Origin: Pseudomonadota bacterium
GTDB lineage: Bacteria; Pseudomonadota; Gammaproteobacteria; Woeseiales; Woeseiaceae
Direction: 5' to 3'
Length of the DNA stretch: 13,793 bases
Assembly: GCA_027295475.1 (NCBI GenBank)
Contig: JAPUKV010000170.1
Coordinates: 1-13,793, forward strand
The translations under genes were made by a program, and so were the position numbers. A model generated the notes under the pieces. It saw only the letters and a list, made by a program, of their open reading frames with translations. It searched no databases and was not told the DNA's origin. This document shows positions 1 to 7,168 of the stretch, one piece after another. Each line of letters begins with the position of its first letter. The stretch's first letter is position 1.

Positions 1-472
1 CGACGTTGGCGACTTTGATGCCCCAGTTATCGGTTCGTTGATCGAGAATGGCCTGGATATCGGAATTCAGTTTGTCCCGTTCCGACAGCATGTCGTCCAG
101 CTCGTGCTGGCCCAGCACCGATCGTAACGTCGTTTGCGACAATTGACTGGTTGCTTCGAAGACGTTCGCGACCCGAATGATCGCTTTTTCAGGGTCGACA
201 ATGCGGAAATAAATAACCGCATTTACCTTGACGGATACGTTATCGCGCGAGATGACGTCCTGCGTCGGTACGTCCATGACGATAACGCGAAGATCCACTT
301 TGACCATTTTTTGCAGGCCTGGGATCAGGATGATCAGCCCGGGGCCTTTCACAGACTGGAAGCGGCCGAGGAAGAATATGACGCCACGCTCATACTCTTT
401 GAGAATCTTGATCGTGTTGTAGAGGAGGACGATGACCAGCGCTAGGACAAGCCCGAGTGTTGCTAATGGCAT
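1..472 (-). CDS. Slipin / SPFH (band 7) membrane protein, N-terminal part, cut by window edge
   Basis: The minus-strand frame starts with ATG at 472 and stays open to the window edge, giving 157 residues. It begins [19 protein letters not shown], a hydrophobic segment that would anchor it in the membrane. The stretch that follows ([26 protein letters not shown], then [20 protein letters not shown] and [13 protein letters not shown]) is the conserved start of an SPFH domain of the slipin type. Members oligomerise on the inner membrane and are thought to organise lipid or protein microdomains. An AAGGAA ribosome binding site lies just before the ATG. The gene follows the NfeD gene after only 22 bp. 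That pairing is widespread: slipins are known partners and substrates of NfeD proteases, so co-transcription is likely. The C-terminal half is outside the window. The family call is secure; the exact cellular role is not. Confidence 0.93.
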   Translation of the reverse strand, partial: MPLATLGLVLALVIVLLYNTIKILKEYERGVIFFLGRFQSVKGPGLIILIPGLQKMVKVDLRVIVMDVPTQDVISRDNVSVKVNAVIYFRIVDPEKAIIRVANVFEATSQLSQTTLRSVLGQHELDDMLSERDKLNSDIQAILDQRTDNWGIKVANV

Positions 473-494
473 TGGAGTTCCTTTTTTGTAATCT

Positions 495-1931
495 TCAGGT
501 TTGAAATTCTGCTTCGGTCGGATCGGGTTGACTGGCCGGCTCCACTTCAAGCGTGAGCCCATCCATCGACCGCACGACCACTTCCTGGTCTTTCTCGACA
601 GGCACCTTGCTGACTGCTGCCCAGGCCTCCCCCTCGAGCCAGACCTTGCCTTCGCCAGTGAACGATTGCATCGCGGTGGCTGAACCGCCAATGATAGAAG
701 CTCTACCACTCACCGCACCGCGGCGTCGCAGCCTGACCAGATACGAAACCAGCCACAACAGGAACAGACCGGCCACGACCGCAAGGCCGACGACAAAGGT
801 AACGGATATACCGAATCCCGGAATGTCGCTGTCAAACATCATAATTGCTCCAAATATGAACGCAACGATGCCTCCGATGCCGAGCGCACCGAAGCTGGGC
901 ACCAGCGCTTCAGCGACAATCAACACGATGCCGACGATGATCAGCGCGAGCCCGGCATAATTCACAGGCAGTACCTGCAGGGCGTAGGCGGCCAGAAGCA
1001 GGCAAATTACGCCAGCGACGGCAGGTACGACGGCACCCGGGTTATAGCCTTCGAACAGCAGGCCGTAAATACCGATCATCAACAGCAGCAGAGCGACTTC
1101 AGGACTGGCAATCGTGCTCAGCACTTTTAACCGCCAACTCGGTTCCAGCGTCTCGACCTCGATCGATTCTGTCTCCAGCACAACAGTGCGGTCGTTGACC
1201 TTGATCTCGCGACCATTGATTTTCTGCAGCAGCTCTGCCTGATTCGCGACAATCAGATCGATAACATTGTTTTCCAGAGCTTCAGTCGCCGTCAGAGTCG
1301 CAGCCTCCGTAACCGCTTTTTCGGCCCAGTCAGCATTTCTGCCGTGCGCTTCGGCAAGACTACGAATGTAGGCAATCGCATCATTCATGACCTTCTTGTC
1401 CATCGCGGAACCAGAATCTGTAGCGTTCTTTTCTTCCTTTTCATCCGATTCTTCATCATCATCGGAGTCGTCCTTATCATCTGCGCCGTCCTTATCGCCC
1501 GGCCAGCCACCGCCCAGTGCGACCGGCGTTGCGGCACCCAGATGCGTGGTAGGCGCCATTGCCGCGATGTGGCTGGCAAGGAGGATATATGTCCCGGCGC
1601 TGTCCGCCCTGGCACCGCCCGGGGAAACGTACGTTGCCACCGGTACGTCGGAGCCGAGGATTGCCTTGACGATATCGCGCATCGGGCTGACGAGTCCCCC
1701 GGGCGTATCCATGCGGATGATGACGAGCTCCGCGCCACGATCTTCGGCTTCCTCGATTCCACCGATGATGAACTCGGCGGTCGTAACCCCGATGGCGCCT
1801 TCCAGATCGAGCAGGATTGCGGTTCCATCGGCTTGCGCCACAGGCGTCGATCCCAGGACGAAGAGCGCGAACAGGGCACTTGAGTACCGCTGACGCCAAT
1901 GCCGGACTCTCGCGATTTGTGTCATGTTCAT
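495..1931 (-). CDS. NfeD family membrane-bound serine protease (ClpP-class)
   Basis: About 478 residues from the ATG at 1931 (a second ATG at 1925 is equally possible). The domain order is a signal peptide at about 17-34 ending AQA; a ClpP-fold protease domain at about 35-230; four or five membrane helices at about 275-400; and an OB-fold NfeD domain at the C-terminus. The nucleophile motif [12 protein letters not shown] (Ser about 111) and the DKKVMND motif (Lys about 179/180) match the Ser-Lys dyad of archaeal homologues such as Pyrococcus PH1510. MDTPGG is the oxyanion segment. An Asp/Glu-rich insert lies between Ser and Lys. The next gene is a slipin, the usual partner, so the pair probably acts in envelope or membrane quality control. 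The frame extends upstream to 1994, but that extension lies in a repeat array and precedes the signal peptide, so I reject it. The ribosome binding site is weak. Confidence 0.92.
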   Translation of the reverse strand: MNMTQIARVRHWRQRYSSALFALFVLGSTPVAQADGTAILLDLEGAIGVTTAEFIIGGIEEAEDRGAELVIIRMDTPGGLVSPMRDIVKAILGSDVPVATYVSPGGARADSAGTYILLASHIAAMAPTTHLGAATPVALGGGWPGDKDGADDKDDSDDDEESDEKEEKNATDSGSAMDKKVMNDAIAYIRSLAEAHGRNADWAEKAVTEAATLTATEALENNVIDLIVANQAELLQKINGREIKVNDRTVVLETESIEVETLEPSWRLKVLSTIASPEVALLLLMIGIYGLLFEGYNPGAVVPAVAGVICLLLAAYALQVLPVNYAGLALIIVGIVLIVAEALVPSFGALGIGGIVAFIFGAIMMFDSDIPGFGISVTFVVGLAVVAGLFLLWLVSYLVRLRRRGAVSGRASIIGGSATAMQSFTGEGKVWLEGEAWAAVSKVPVEKDQEVVVRSMDGLTLEVEPASQPDPTEAEFQT

Positions 1932-1974
1932 GCGCTCATAATAACAGGGAAAATTGCGAAAAATTGGGATCGAA

Positions 1975-2088
1975 AATTGGGGTCGAACCGCCAAGGGCTA
2001 ATTTGGGTCGAACCACTTAGCGATAATTGGGGTCAAAGCGCCAAGCACCTGGTTCAAGCCCGCTTCTCAGCAGTTCGACCCCAAATTT
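1975..2088. repeat. 25-bp tandem repeat array with inverted terminal copy
   Basis: Three abutting 25-bp units start at 1975, 2000 and 2025. Their cores are AATTGGGGTCGAACCGCCAAG-like, AATTTGGGTCGAACCACTTAG-like and AATTGGGGTCAAAGCGCCAAG-like. An inverted copy, GTTCGACCCCAAATTT, sits at 2073-2088, so the array is bounded by inverted repeats. A degenerate partial copy, AATTGGGATCGAA, begins at 1962. The same core in a perfect hairpin occurs near 7.1 kb. The array occupies the divergent space between the NfeD and asparaginase genes. GGGGTC-type palindromic repeats of this style are often mobilised by REP-associated (IS200-like) transposases in gammaproteobacteria. That origin is inference here, since no transposase lies in the window. 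Confidence 0.8.
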
Positions 2089-2147
2089 CCGAACTTATAC
2101 GTATTCGATACACTGTCCCTGGAATCTCAGAAAAAGGACGGCGAGTC

Positions 2148-2651
2148 ATGTTTATCCGATTTATCACGACTGGCGGCACGATCGACAAGATTTATTTCGA
2201 TGCCACGAGTCAGTATGAGGTTGGTGAATCAAACGTCGAACATATCCTGGGCGACGGCCTCGTCAACTTCGACTACGATGTCGTCCCGATGTTCCAGAAG
2301 GACAGTCTCGAATTTACCGACGAAAACCGGCAGGCGCTGAAGGAGTTCATTGAGAATGACGATGCGCGCCTCTATGTCATCACTCACGGCACCGACACGA
2401 TGGTGGAGACGGCCGCAAAACTGAGTTCGATATCCGGCAAGACGATCATCCTGACCGGTTCACTGAGTCCGGCGCGATTCAAGACCACGGACGCAATCTT
2501 CAACATCGGCATGGCCGTGGCTGCCGTTCAATCGGTCGAGCCAGGCGTGTACCTCGTGATGAACGGGCAGGTTTTTGCAGAAGGCGAGGTCTGCAAGAAC
2601 AGCTCTGCGAATCGCTTCGAGAAAATCGGCGAATCTGGTTCCGGCACCTAA
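2148..2651 (+). CDS. Single-domain asparaginase-like amidohydrolase
   Basis: 167 residues from ATG 2148, which follows an AAAAAGGA ribosome binding site. The protein matches the N-terminal domain of type I/II L-asparaginases. TTGGTID carries the nucleophile Thr11; HGTDTMVET carries the Thr82-Asp83 pair; GEVCKN has Lys150 in the place of the catalytic Lys162 of E. coli Ans[11 protein letters not shown] and the DAIFN stretch also fit. Classical enzymes are about 330 residues and borrow residues from a C-terminal domain at the subunit interface. That domain is absent, and the stop is clean. Short asparaginase-domain proteins of this size are known in proteobacteria, so this is probably a real compact family rather than a truncation. 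The substrate is uncertain: asparagine, glutamine or another amide. The gene converges on the aldehyde dehydrogenase gene, and the two stop codons overlap on opposite strands. The frame is open back to 1899, but that part crosses the repeat array. Confidence 0.85.
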   Translation: MFIRFITTGGTIDKIYFDATSQYEVGESNVEHILGDGLVNFDYDVVPMFQKDSLEFTDENRQALKEFIENDDARLYVITHGTDTMVETAAKLSSISGKTIILTGSLSPARFKTTDAIFNIGMAVAAVQSVEPGVYLVMNGQVFAEGEVCKNSSANRFEKIGESGSGT

Positions 2652-4165
2652 ACCTGAAAATTGATGCCCTGCGCCAACGGCAGATCCTTACCCCAGTTGA
2701 TCGTGTTGGTCTGGCGTCGCATATAGGCTTTCCATGAGTCGGATCCCGCTTCCCTGCCACCACCCGTTTCCTTTTCGCCACCAAACGCACCGCCGATTTC
2801 TGCACCGGATGTGCCGATGTTGACATTCGCGATACCGCAATCGGAGCCGGTATTTGAAAGGAAATACTCTGCGTTCTGCAGGTTGTCGGTGAATATCGCG
2901 GAGGACAGTCCCTGCGCAACACCGTTATTCATGGCTATCGCTTCGTCGAGATTTTTATACGGAATGAGGTACAGGATCGGCCCAAAAGTTTCGGTCTGTA
3001 CGATTTCCCACTCATTCTTCGCCACAGCGATTGCCGGCTCAACAAAGTTTCCGGGACAATCGATGCGGGCGCCGCCATAGATGATTTCGCCACCCAGGTC
3101 CCGAACTGTCGCGACAGCTTCCACCACCCGTGTTACAGCGGTGTCATCAATCAGCGGACCCATCAGCGTATCGCCGTCCAGTGGATCGCCGATCCTGACC
3201 TGGCCGTAGGCGCTGACTAGCTTTTTCTTAAGTTCATCCATGCGCGATTCGTGAACAATGATCCGTCTGGTGCTCGTGCAGCGTTGGCCAGCAGTGCCCA
3301 CTGAACCGAAAACGATCCCCGGAATGGCGATATTCATGTTCGCGTGTTCATCAACAATGATCGCATTATTGCCTCCAAGTTCCAGGAGGCTTTTGCCCAT
3401 TCTTGCCGCGACACGTTCGCCGACTCTCCTGCCGACCTCGGTGGAGCCCGTGAAAGAAATCAGATTTATTCTCGGATCATCAACAAAATGCTGTGCCAGT
3501 TGATGGTCCCCGGCGTGGAATAAGTAAAAAATTTGCGGCAGGTCAGCGTCCGCAAGCGCCTGGTTGCAGATTTTCTGCACGGCGACACCGCACAGGGGCG
3601 TCGTGGATGACGGTTTCCAGACATTGACATTGCCGCAAACAGACGCGATGCAGGCATTCCATGCCCATACGGCAACCGGAAAGTTAAAAGACGTGATCGT
3701 GCCCACGATGCCGAGCGAGTGCCATTGCTCGTACATGCGATGGTTCGGGCGCTCGGACTGCATGGTATTACCGTAGAGCATGCGCGACTGGCCGACCGCA
3801 AAGTCGGTGATATCGATCATCTCCTGAACTTCACCGTCGCCCTCAGCCTTGATCTTGCCCATCTCCAGGCTGACGAGGCTGCCAAGCGCGTCCTTGTAGT
3901 CACGCAGGGCGGCGCCAACGAGTCGAATGGCTTCGCCACGAGCCGGCGCAGGTACTTTGCGCCAATCCCGGTACGCCGCCCGGGCGTTTTTGATGAGCTT
4001 GTCATATTCGTCAGCGGTGGTCGATCGCACGCTGGCAATGACTTCACCGGTGGCCGGATTGACTGACTCGATCAGTGTCGCATCGTCCGACTCGAAGGCT
4101 TCTGCGCCCGACCAGGTACCGGCGTTTATTTCACCGAGATCAAGTCTTTTTAAAATTTCATTCAT
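2648..4165 (-). CDS. ALDH7-type aldehyde dehydrogenase (aminoadipate semialdehyde / piperideine-6-carboxylate dehydrogenase)
   Basis: 505 residues, full length for the family. Catalytic Cys296 lies in [11 protein letters not shown], the general base Glu262 in LELGGN, Asn161 in SFNFPV, and the cofactor-binding Lys184 in [12 protein letters not shown] (238-245) is the NAD-binding turn. The C-terminal pattern [21 protein letters not shown] followed by [10 protein letters not shown] is the hallmark of the antiquitin (ALDH7) group. That group oxidises alpha-aminoadipate 6-semialdehyde, in equilibrium with piperideine-6-carboxylate, to alpha-aminoadipate in lysine breakdown. A GGAAGGA ribosome binding site precedes ATG 4165. 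The gene begins 15 bp after the stop of the saccharopine/lysine dehydrogenase-family gene, so the two are almost certainly one operon and catalyse consecutive steps. Other ALDH7 members handle betaine aldehyde or stress-derived aldehydes, so the substrate call rests mostly on the neighbour. Confidence 0.9.
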   Translation of the reverse strand: MNEILKRLDLGEINAGTWSGAEAFESDDATLIESVNPATGEVIASVRSTTADEYDKLIKNARAAYRDWRKVPAPARGEAIRLVGAALRDYKDALGSLVSLEMGKIKAEGDGEVQEMIDITDFAVGQSRMLYGNTMQSERPNHRMYEQWHSLGIVGTITSFNFPVAVWAWNACIASVCGNVNVWKPSSTTPLCGVAVQKICNQALADADLPQIFYLFHAGDHQLAQHFVDDPRINLISFTGSTEVGRRVGERVAARMGKSLLELGGNNAIIVDEHANMNIAIPGIVFGSVGTAGQRCTSTRRIIVHESRMDELKKKLVSAYGQVRIGDPLDGDTLMGPLIDDTAVTRVVEAVATVRDLGGEIIYGGARIDCPGNFVEPAIAVAKNEWEIVQTETFGPILYLIPYKNLDEAIAMNNGVAQGLSSAIFTDNLQNAEYFLSNTGSDCGIANVNIGTSGAEIGGAFGGEKETGGGREAGSDSWKAYMRRQTNTINWGKDLPLAQGINFQV

Positions 4166-4180
4166 GACACATCCTTCCCT

Positions 4181-5338
4181 TTATTTAACGCGCTGATGCC
4201 CGGTTTCGCCGCGGGCAACCGCTTCAGCCGAAGCCTGATTGGTTCCGCCGTGTGCGTAATACTCGCCGAAACGATTTTCGAGAATTTCGCTCAGGCCGAA
4301 TTCTTCCTGCGCAATGAACCCGGAATACTTCGACGGATTTGACATCATCAGGTCCATGACACTGCAGATACCTGCGGCTGTCGTGATTTGTATCGCAGAC
4401 CAGAGGCGCCCTGAAACCATCTCGGGATATACCTTGTTGACATAGTTTTCTTCGCGCAGCTCTCCATCCTGAATGCCGGTTACCGCCGCATAGATTATGA
4501 TGACGTCCTGCAGCGTTTGCGGTACAGCGTTTTCAAGGATGCGTTTTAGTGTGCCTCGGTCACGGTTCAGCTTCAGACCGTTCATGAGCAAACGAATCTG
4601 CTCGCAATGACCCGGGTAACGAATCGTTTTGTAGTTCATGGTGTTGACGCGGCCGCTATAAGTATCGCCGAGAGAACCCAGGCCGCCCGACGTATTGAAT
4701 GCTTCGTACAGTTTGCCGTCAATCTCGATCTCTTCGAGGCCTTCCAGCGGCAATACGTCGACTTCAGTGCCATCAACTATGCTTCTGCAAAGGTTCCCGT
4801 ATTCATTGATGACGCCGTCGGTCGACCATGTCAGTGAATACTTCAATACGTTGTTCGGATGCTGGGGCAGGGCGCCCACGCGCAGCTTGACTGACTTCAG
4901 TTCGTCGAAATGCTGAATGAGTTCATTCGCGGCAATGCTGACAAAGCCGGGAGCCAGACCACATTGTGGAATAAAAACCGTTTCCGAACCCTCGGCCAGT
5001 TTTCGCACTGCCTCCGTTACTGCAACATCTTCAGTCAGGTCGAAGTAGTGCAGCTTCTCTTCTCTGGCGACTTTGGCCACTGAAACATTACAGTAGTAGG
5101 GCAATCCGGAAATCACAGCGACCGGTTTGTGTTTTTTGATGTGTGAAGCAAGGCTCGCTGCGTCAGCTGCATCGAACGTATAGCCGTCCAGATTCCGCTG
5201 CCCGTGAGCTGTTACGACTTCGTCGGCGACGCCAGCGTCCTTGTCCGCGAGCTGCACATGGTAGTCACCGCAATCGGCCAGCAACCCGGAGATCAACGCG
5301 CCTATTTTGCCGGCGCCGAGAACCAATATCTCTTGCAT
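4181..5338 (-). CDS. Saccharopine dehydrogenase-family oxidoreductase (saccharopine or lysine 6-dehydrogenase)
   Basis: 385 residues, ATG 5338 after an AGGAG site. The N-terminus ILVLGAGKIGALI (GxGxxG at 8-13) opens a Rossmann fold, with a likely cofactor-specifying Asp in LADKD. VISGLPYY, YFDLTED and PQCGLAPGF (124-132) are typical of the saccharopine dehydrogenase family catalytic core. Two enzymes share this fold and size. Saccharopine dehydrogenase (glutamate-forming) releases aminoadipate semialdehyde. Lysine 6-dehydrogenase, about 385 residues in Geobacillus, makes the same product directly from lysine. Either would feed the ALDH7 enzyme encoded 15 bp downstream. No separate lysine-ketoglutarate reductase is visible in the window, which mildly favours the one-step enzyme, but that gene could lie elsewhere. 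The family call is firm; the choice between the two activities is open. It is the first gene of its operon, divergent from the DAHP synthase gene. Confidence 0.87.
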   Translation of the reverse strand: MQEILVLGAGKIGALISGLLADCGDYHVQLADKDAGVADEVVTAHGQRNLDGYTFDAADAASLASHIKKHKPVAVISGLPYYCNVSVAKVAREEKLHYFDLTEDVAVTEAVRKLAEGSETVFIPQCGLAPGFVSIAANELIQHFDELKSVKLRVGALPQHPNNVLKYSLTWSTDGVINEYGNLCRSIVDGTEVDVLPLEGLEEIEIDGKLYEAFNTSGGLGSLGDTYSGRVNTMNYKTIRYPGHCEQIRLLMNGLKLNRDRGTLKRILENAVPQTLQDVIIIYAAVTGIQDGELREENYVNKVYPEMVSGRLWSAIQITTAAGICSVMDLMMSNPSKYSGFIAQEEFGLSEILENRFGEYYAHGGTNQASAEAVARGETGHQRVK

Positions 5339-5577
5339 GAGAACTCCTGAATTTTGGGTCCAACACTGTCACTTCGGACAGCAGGTCATCGCTTAAGGGA
5401 GATTTTGAGGCGCGCATTGTGACAATCTCTAGTCGCCCTTTCCAGCGCAGCATGAATATTTCACCGGTAGGCGAGATTCTTCAAAAGGGATTGCTGCAGG
5501 GCCTGTACGCGGGGCTGTTGCGAGGCGTGTGGATCAAAGGCACAGCCCGCGTAAGCTATTGTTTACAGGAGAAACTT

Positions 5578-5607
5578 TTGCCTGGGCTCAGGTCATCGTG
5601 GCATAGT
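5578..5607 (+). promoter_or_regulatory. Candidate sigma70 promoter for the DAHP synthase gene
   Basis: TTGCCT at 5578-5583 and CATAGT at 5602-5607 are separated by 18 bp. They would start a transcript roughly 50 nt before the GTG at 5663. The match to consensus is only fair, and the position is the main support. Confidence 0.3.
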
Positions 5608-5625
5608 CCACCACGCAGCATGTGT

Positions 5626-5646
5626 TTGGGGCTCGATTGAGCCCAA
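5626..5646 (+). promoter_or_regulatory. Leader hairpin just upstream of the DAHP synthase ribosome binding site
   Basis: GGGCTC (5629-5634) pairs perfectly with GAGCCC (5639-5644) around a GATT loop. Two more T-A pairs form after a bulged G. It ends 6 nt before the AGGAG site, close enough to affect ribosome access. No leader peptide rich in aromatic codons is visible, so classic attenuation is not supported. A regulatory role is inference. Confidence 0.4.
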
Positions 5647-5662
5647 TGTATCAGGAGTGGCC

Positions 5663-7012
5663 GTGACACGAAGCGTTGGCAAATCAGAGTGGCATCCCGC
5701 GAGCTGGGCGAGTCTGCCGGCCGCCCAGCAGCCGAACTACCCGGACAGGCCCGCGCTGGAACGCGTGGTATCCGAACTCAGCCGGCTGCCGCCTATCGTG
5801 ACATCCTGGGAGGTCGATGAGCTCCGTGCGCGAATTGCCAGGGCACAGCGGGGCGACTCCTTCGTTCTGCAGGGCGGCGACTGTGCCGAGAGTTTCGACG
5901 AGTGCACTTCCGAAAATATCGTCGCGAAACTCAAGATTCTGCTGCAAATGAGCCTCGTCATGCTGTATGGACTAAAGAAACCAGTCGTGCGCGTAGGGCG
6001 CATGGCCGGGCAATACGCAAAGCCCCGCTCGGCAGACACGGAAACACGCGATGGCCAGACCTTGCCGAGTTTTCGTGGCGATCTCGTCAATCGGATTCCA
6101 TTTACCGCCGAAGACCGCATACCGAACCCACAACTGATGCTGCGCGGTTATGAACGGGCGGCGCTGACGCTCAATTTTGTCCGCTCGCTCATTGACGGCG
6201 GTTTCGCGGACCTGCACCACCCGGAGTTCTGGGACCTGAACTGGGTCGGTCATTCGCCAATGGCAGACGAGTACCACAATATTGTCGATTCGATTTCGAA
6301 TTCGCTTGATTTTCTGGAGTCGATTTCAGGGCGTCCGATACACCAGGCACAACGGGCCGATATTTATGCCGCGCATGAAGGACTACATTTGTCATACGAG
6401 CAGGCTCAGACCCGGTTCCTCAAACATCGCGAACGATGGTACAACCTGAGTACGCATTTTCCGTGGATCGGCATGCGGACTGCCACGATTGATGGCGCGC
6501 ACGTCGAATTTTTCCGCGGCATCGCAAATCCGATAGGAATCAAGATCGGCCCCGGCATGACTGCAGAATGGCTGCAGGAGCTGATTGCTGTGTTGAACTC
6601 GAATAATGAACCGGGACGTATCAGTCTCATTCACCGTTTCGGCGCGAAGTCGATCGAAGACAAGCTGCCAGACCTGATTCGCGCTGTGCGTGAGACCGGA
6701 TCGCCTGTTCTCTGGATCTGTGACCCGATGCACGGCAACACGGAGAGTACGGCGGACGGGACAAAGACGAGGCGCTTCGACAACATTGTTTCGGAACTGG
6801 AGTCGGCCTTCTCAGTGCACAAGGCGCTGGGCAGTTACCTGGGCGGTGTGCACCTCGAACTGACCGGGGAAAATGTCACAGAATGCACCGGCGGGGCGCG
6901 AGGACTGACCGACGGCGACCTGGCAAGAGCTTACAAGTCGACAGTCGACCCGAGACTGAACTATGAGCAGGCGATGGAAATGGCCATGCGCATAGCCGGC
7001 CTGCGGCACTAG
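5663..7012 (+). CDS. Class II 3-deoxy-7-phosphoheptulonate (DAHP) synthase
   Basis: 449 residues from GTG 5663. This enzyme condenses phosphoenolpyruvate and erythrose 4-phosphate, the first step of the shikimate pathway. The sequence is the plant/Mycobacterium type: WHPASW near the start, LQGGDCAESF with metal ligand Cys74, then KPVVRVGRMAGQYAKPRS, FRGDLVN, and WIGMRT. CDPMHGNT supplies His357, GGVHLEL Glu399 and TVDPRLN Asp429. These match Cys87, His369, Glu411 and Asp441 of the M. tuberculosis enzyme with a nearly constant offset. A GTG at 5657 is in frame but overlaps the AGGAG ribosome binding site, which is spaced 5 nt from GTG 5663, so the later start is better. Most enteric bacteria use class I enzymes; class II forms are scattered among proteobacteria. 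The N-terminal extension used for allostery in M. tuberculosis is partly present. No other aromatic-pathway gene is adjacent. Confidence 0.95.
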   Translation: MTRSVGKSEWHPASWASLPAAQQPNYPDRPALERVVSELSRLPPIVTSWEVDELRARIARAQRGDSFVLQGGDCAESFDECTSENIVAKLKILLQMSLVMLYGLKKPVVRVGRMAGQYAKPRSADTETRDGQTLPSFRGDLVNRIPFTAEDRIPNPQLMLRGYERAALTLNFVRSLIDGGFADLHHPEFWDLNWVGHSPMADEYHNIVDSISNSLDFLESISGRPIHQAQRADIYAAHEGLHLSYEQAQTRFLKHRERWYNLSTHFPWIGMRTATIDGAHVEFFRGIANPIGIKIGPGMTAEWLQELIAVLNSNNEPGRISLIHRFGAKSIEDKLPDLIRAVRETGSPVLWICDPMHGNTESTADGTKTRRFDNIVSELESAFSVHKALGSYLGGVHLELTGENVTECTGGARGLTDGDLARAYKSTVDPRLNYEQAMEMAMRIAGLRH

Positions 7013-7090
7013 TCACCAGCCCGATTGAATGTCGCCCACAGCGTGGATATGATGCCGCGCTGCCGCATCGACGGTTATCACTTTCAATTA

Positions 7091-7134
7091 TTGGGGGTCG
7101 AACCGCTAAGATTCCTTAGCGGTTCGACCCCTAA
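7091..7134. repeat. Perfect inverted repeat (hairpin) of the GGGGTCGAACC family
   Basis: GGGGTCGAACCGCTAAG (7094-7110) and its exact reverse complement (7115-7131) are separated by the 4-nt loop ATTC. A G-T pair and two T-A pairs extend the stem to about 20. Each arm matches the unit of the tandem array at 1975-2088 (core GGGTCGAACC plus GCYAAG). It sits between the DAHP synthase and malate synthase genes. There is no T-run after it, so a simple intrinsic terminator is unlikely. It could stabilise or process mRNA ends, or be a small mobile palindromic repeat. Confidence 0.85.
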
Positions 7135-7168
7135 AACGCGACTGTGTTTTAAGCGAGGCAAAATTAGC

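Larger units (their letters stand above)
5339..5662. other. Divergent intergenic region of 324 bp
   Basis: This lies between the divergently read dehydrogenase operon and the DAHP synthase gene, so it must carry promoters for both. I see no convincing gene. A 62-codon frame at 5452-5640 has no ribosome binding site and no recognisable product. Small features are a palindrome ATTGT-G-ACAAT at 5416-5426, a possible operator; a weak stem CTGTC/GACAG around 5367-5382; and a degenerate AATTTTGGGTCCAAC at 5350-5364 that resembles the repeat unit near 2.0 kb. A candidate promoter and a hairpin are listed separately. Confidence 0.6.

Noticed and set aside
1344..1893. Long plus-strand frames opposite the NfeD gene
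   Set aside because: They are antisense shadows of a strongly conserved coding region and encode low-complexity Ser/Arg-rich sequence.
1932..1994. N-terminal extension of the NfeD frame to an ATG at 1994
   Set aside because: It lies in the repeat array and would put 21 residues before a good signal peptide; the ATG at 1931 or 1925 fits better.
1975..2049. Short repeats at regular spacing that could suggest a CRISPR array
   Set aside because: The units abut with no unique spacers, there are only three, and no cas genes are present. They are simple tandem repeats.
1899..2147. Upstream extension of the asparaginase frame
   Set aside because: It runs through the repeat array and overlaps the opposite gene. 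ATG 2148 has a good ribosome binding site and begins directly with family sequence.
5452..5640. 62-codon frame upstream of DAHP synthase as a gene or leader peptide
   Set aside because: It has no ribosome binding site, no run of aromatic codons and no recognisable domain.
7091..7134. Hairpin as an intrinsic terminator of the DAHP synthase gene
   Set aside because: No T-run follows on either strand, and the arms match a repeat found elsewhere in the window.
7025..7168. TTG start giving malate synthase 48 extra residues
   Set aside because: The extension translates the hairpin repeat and has no family similarity; ATG 7169 gives the normal length.
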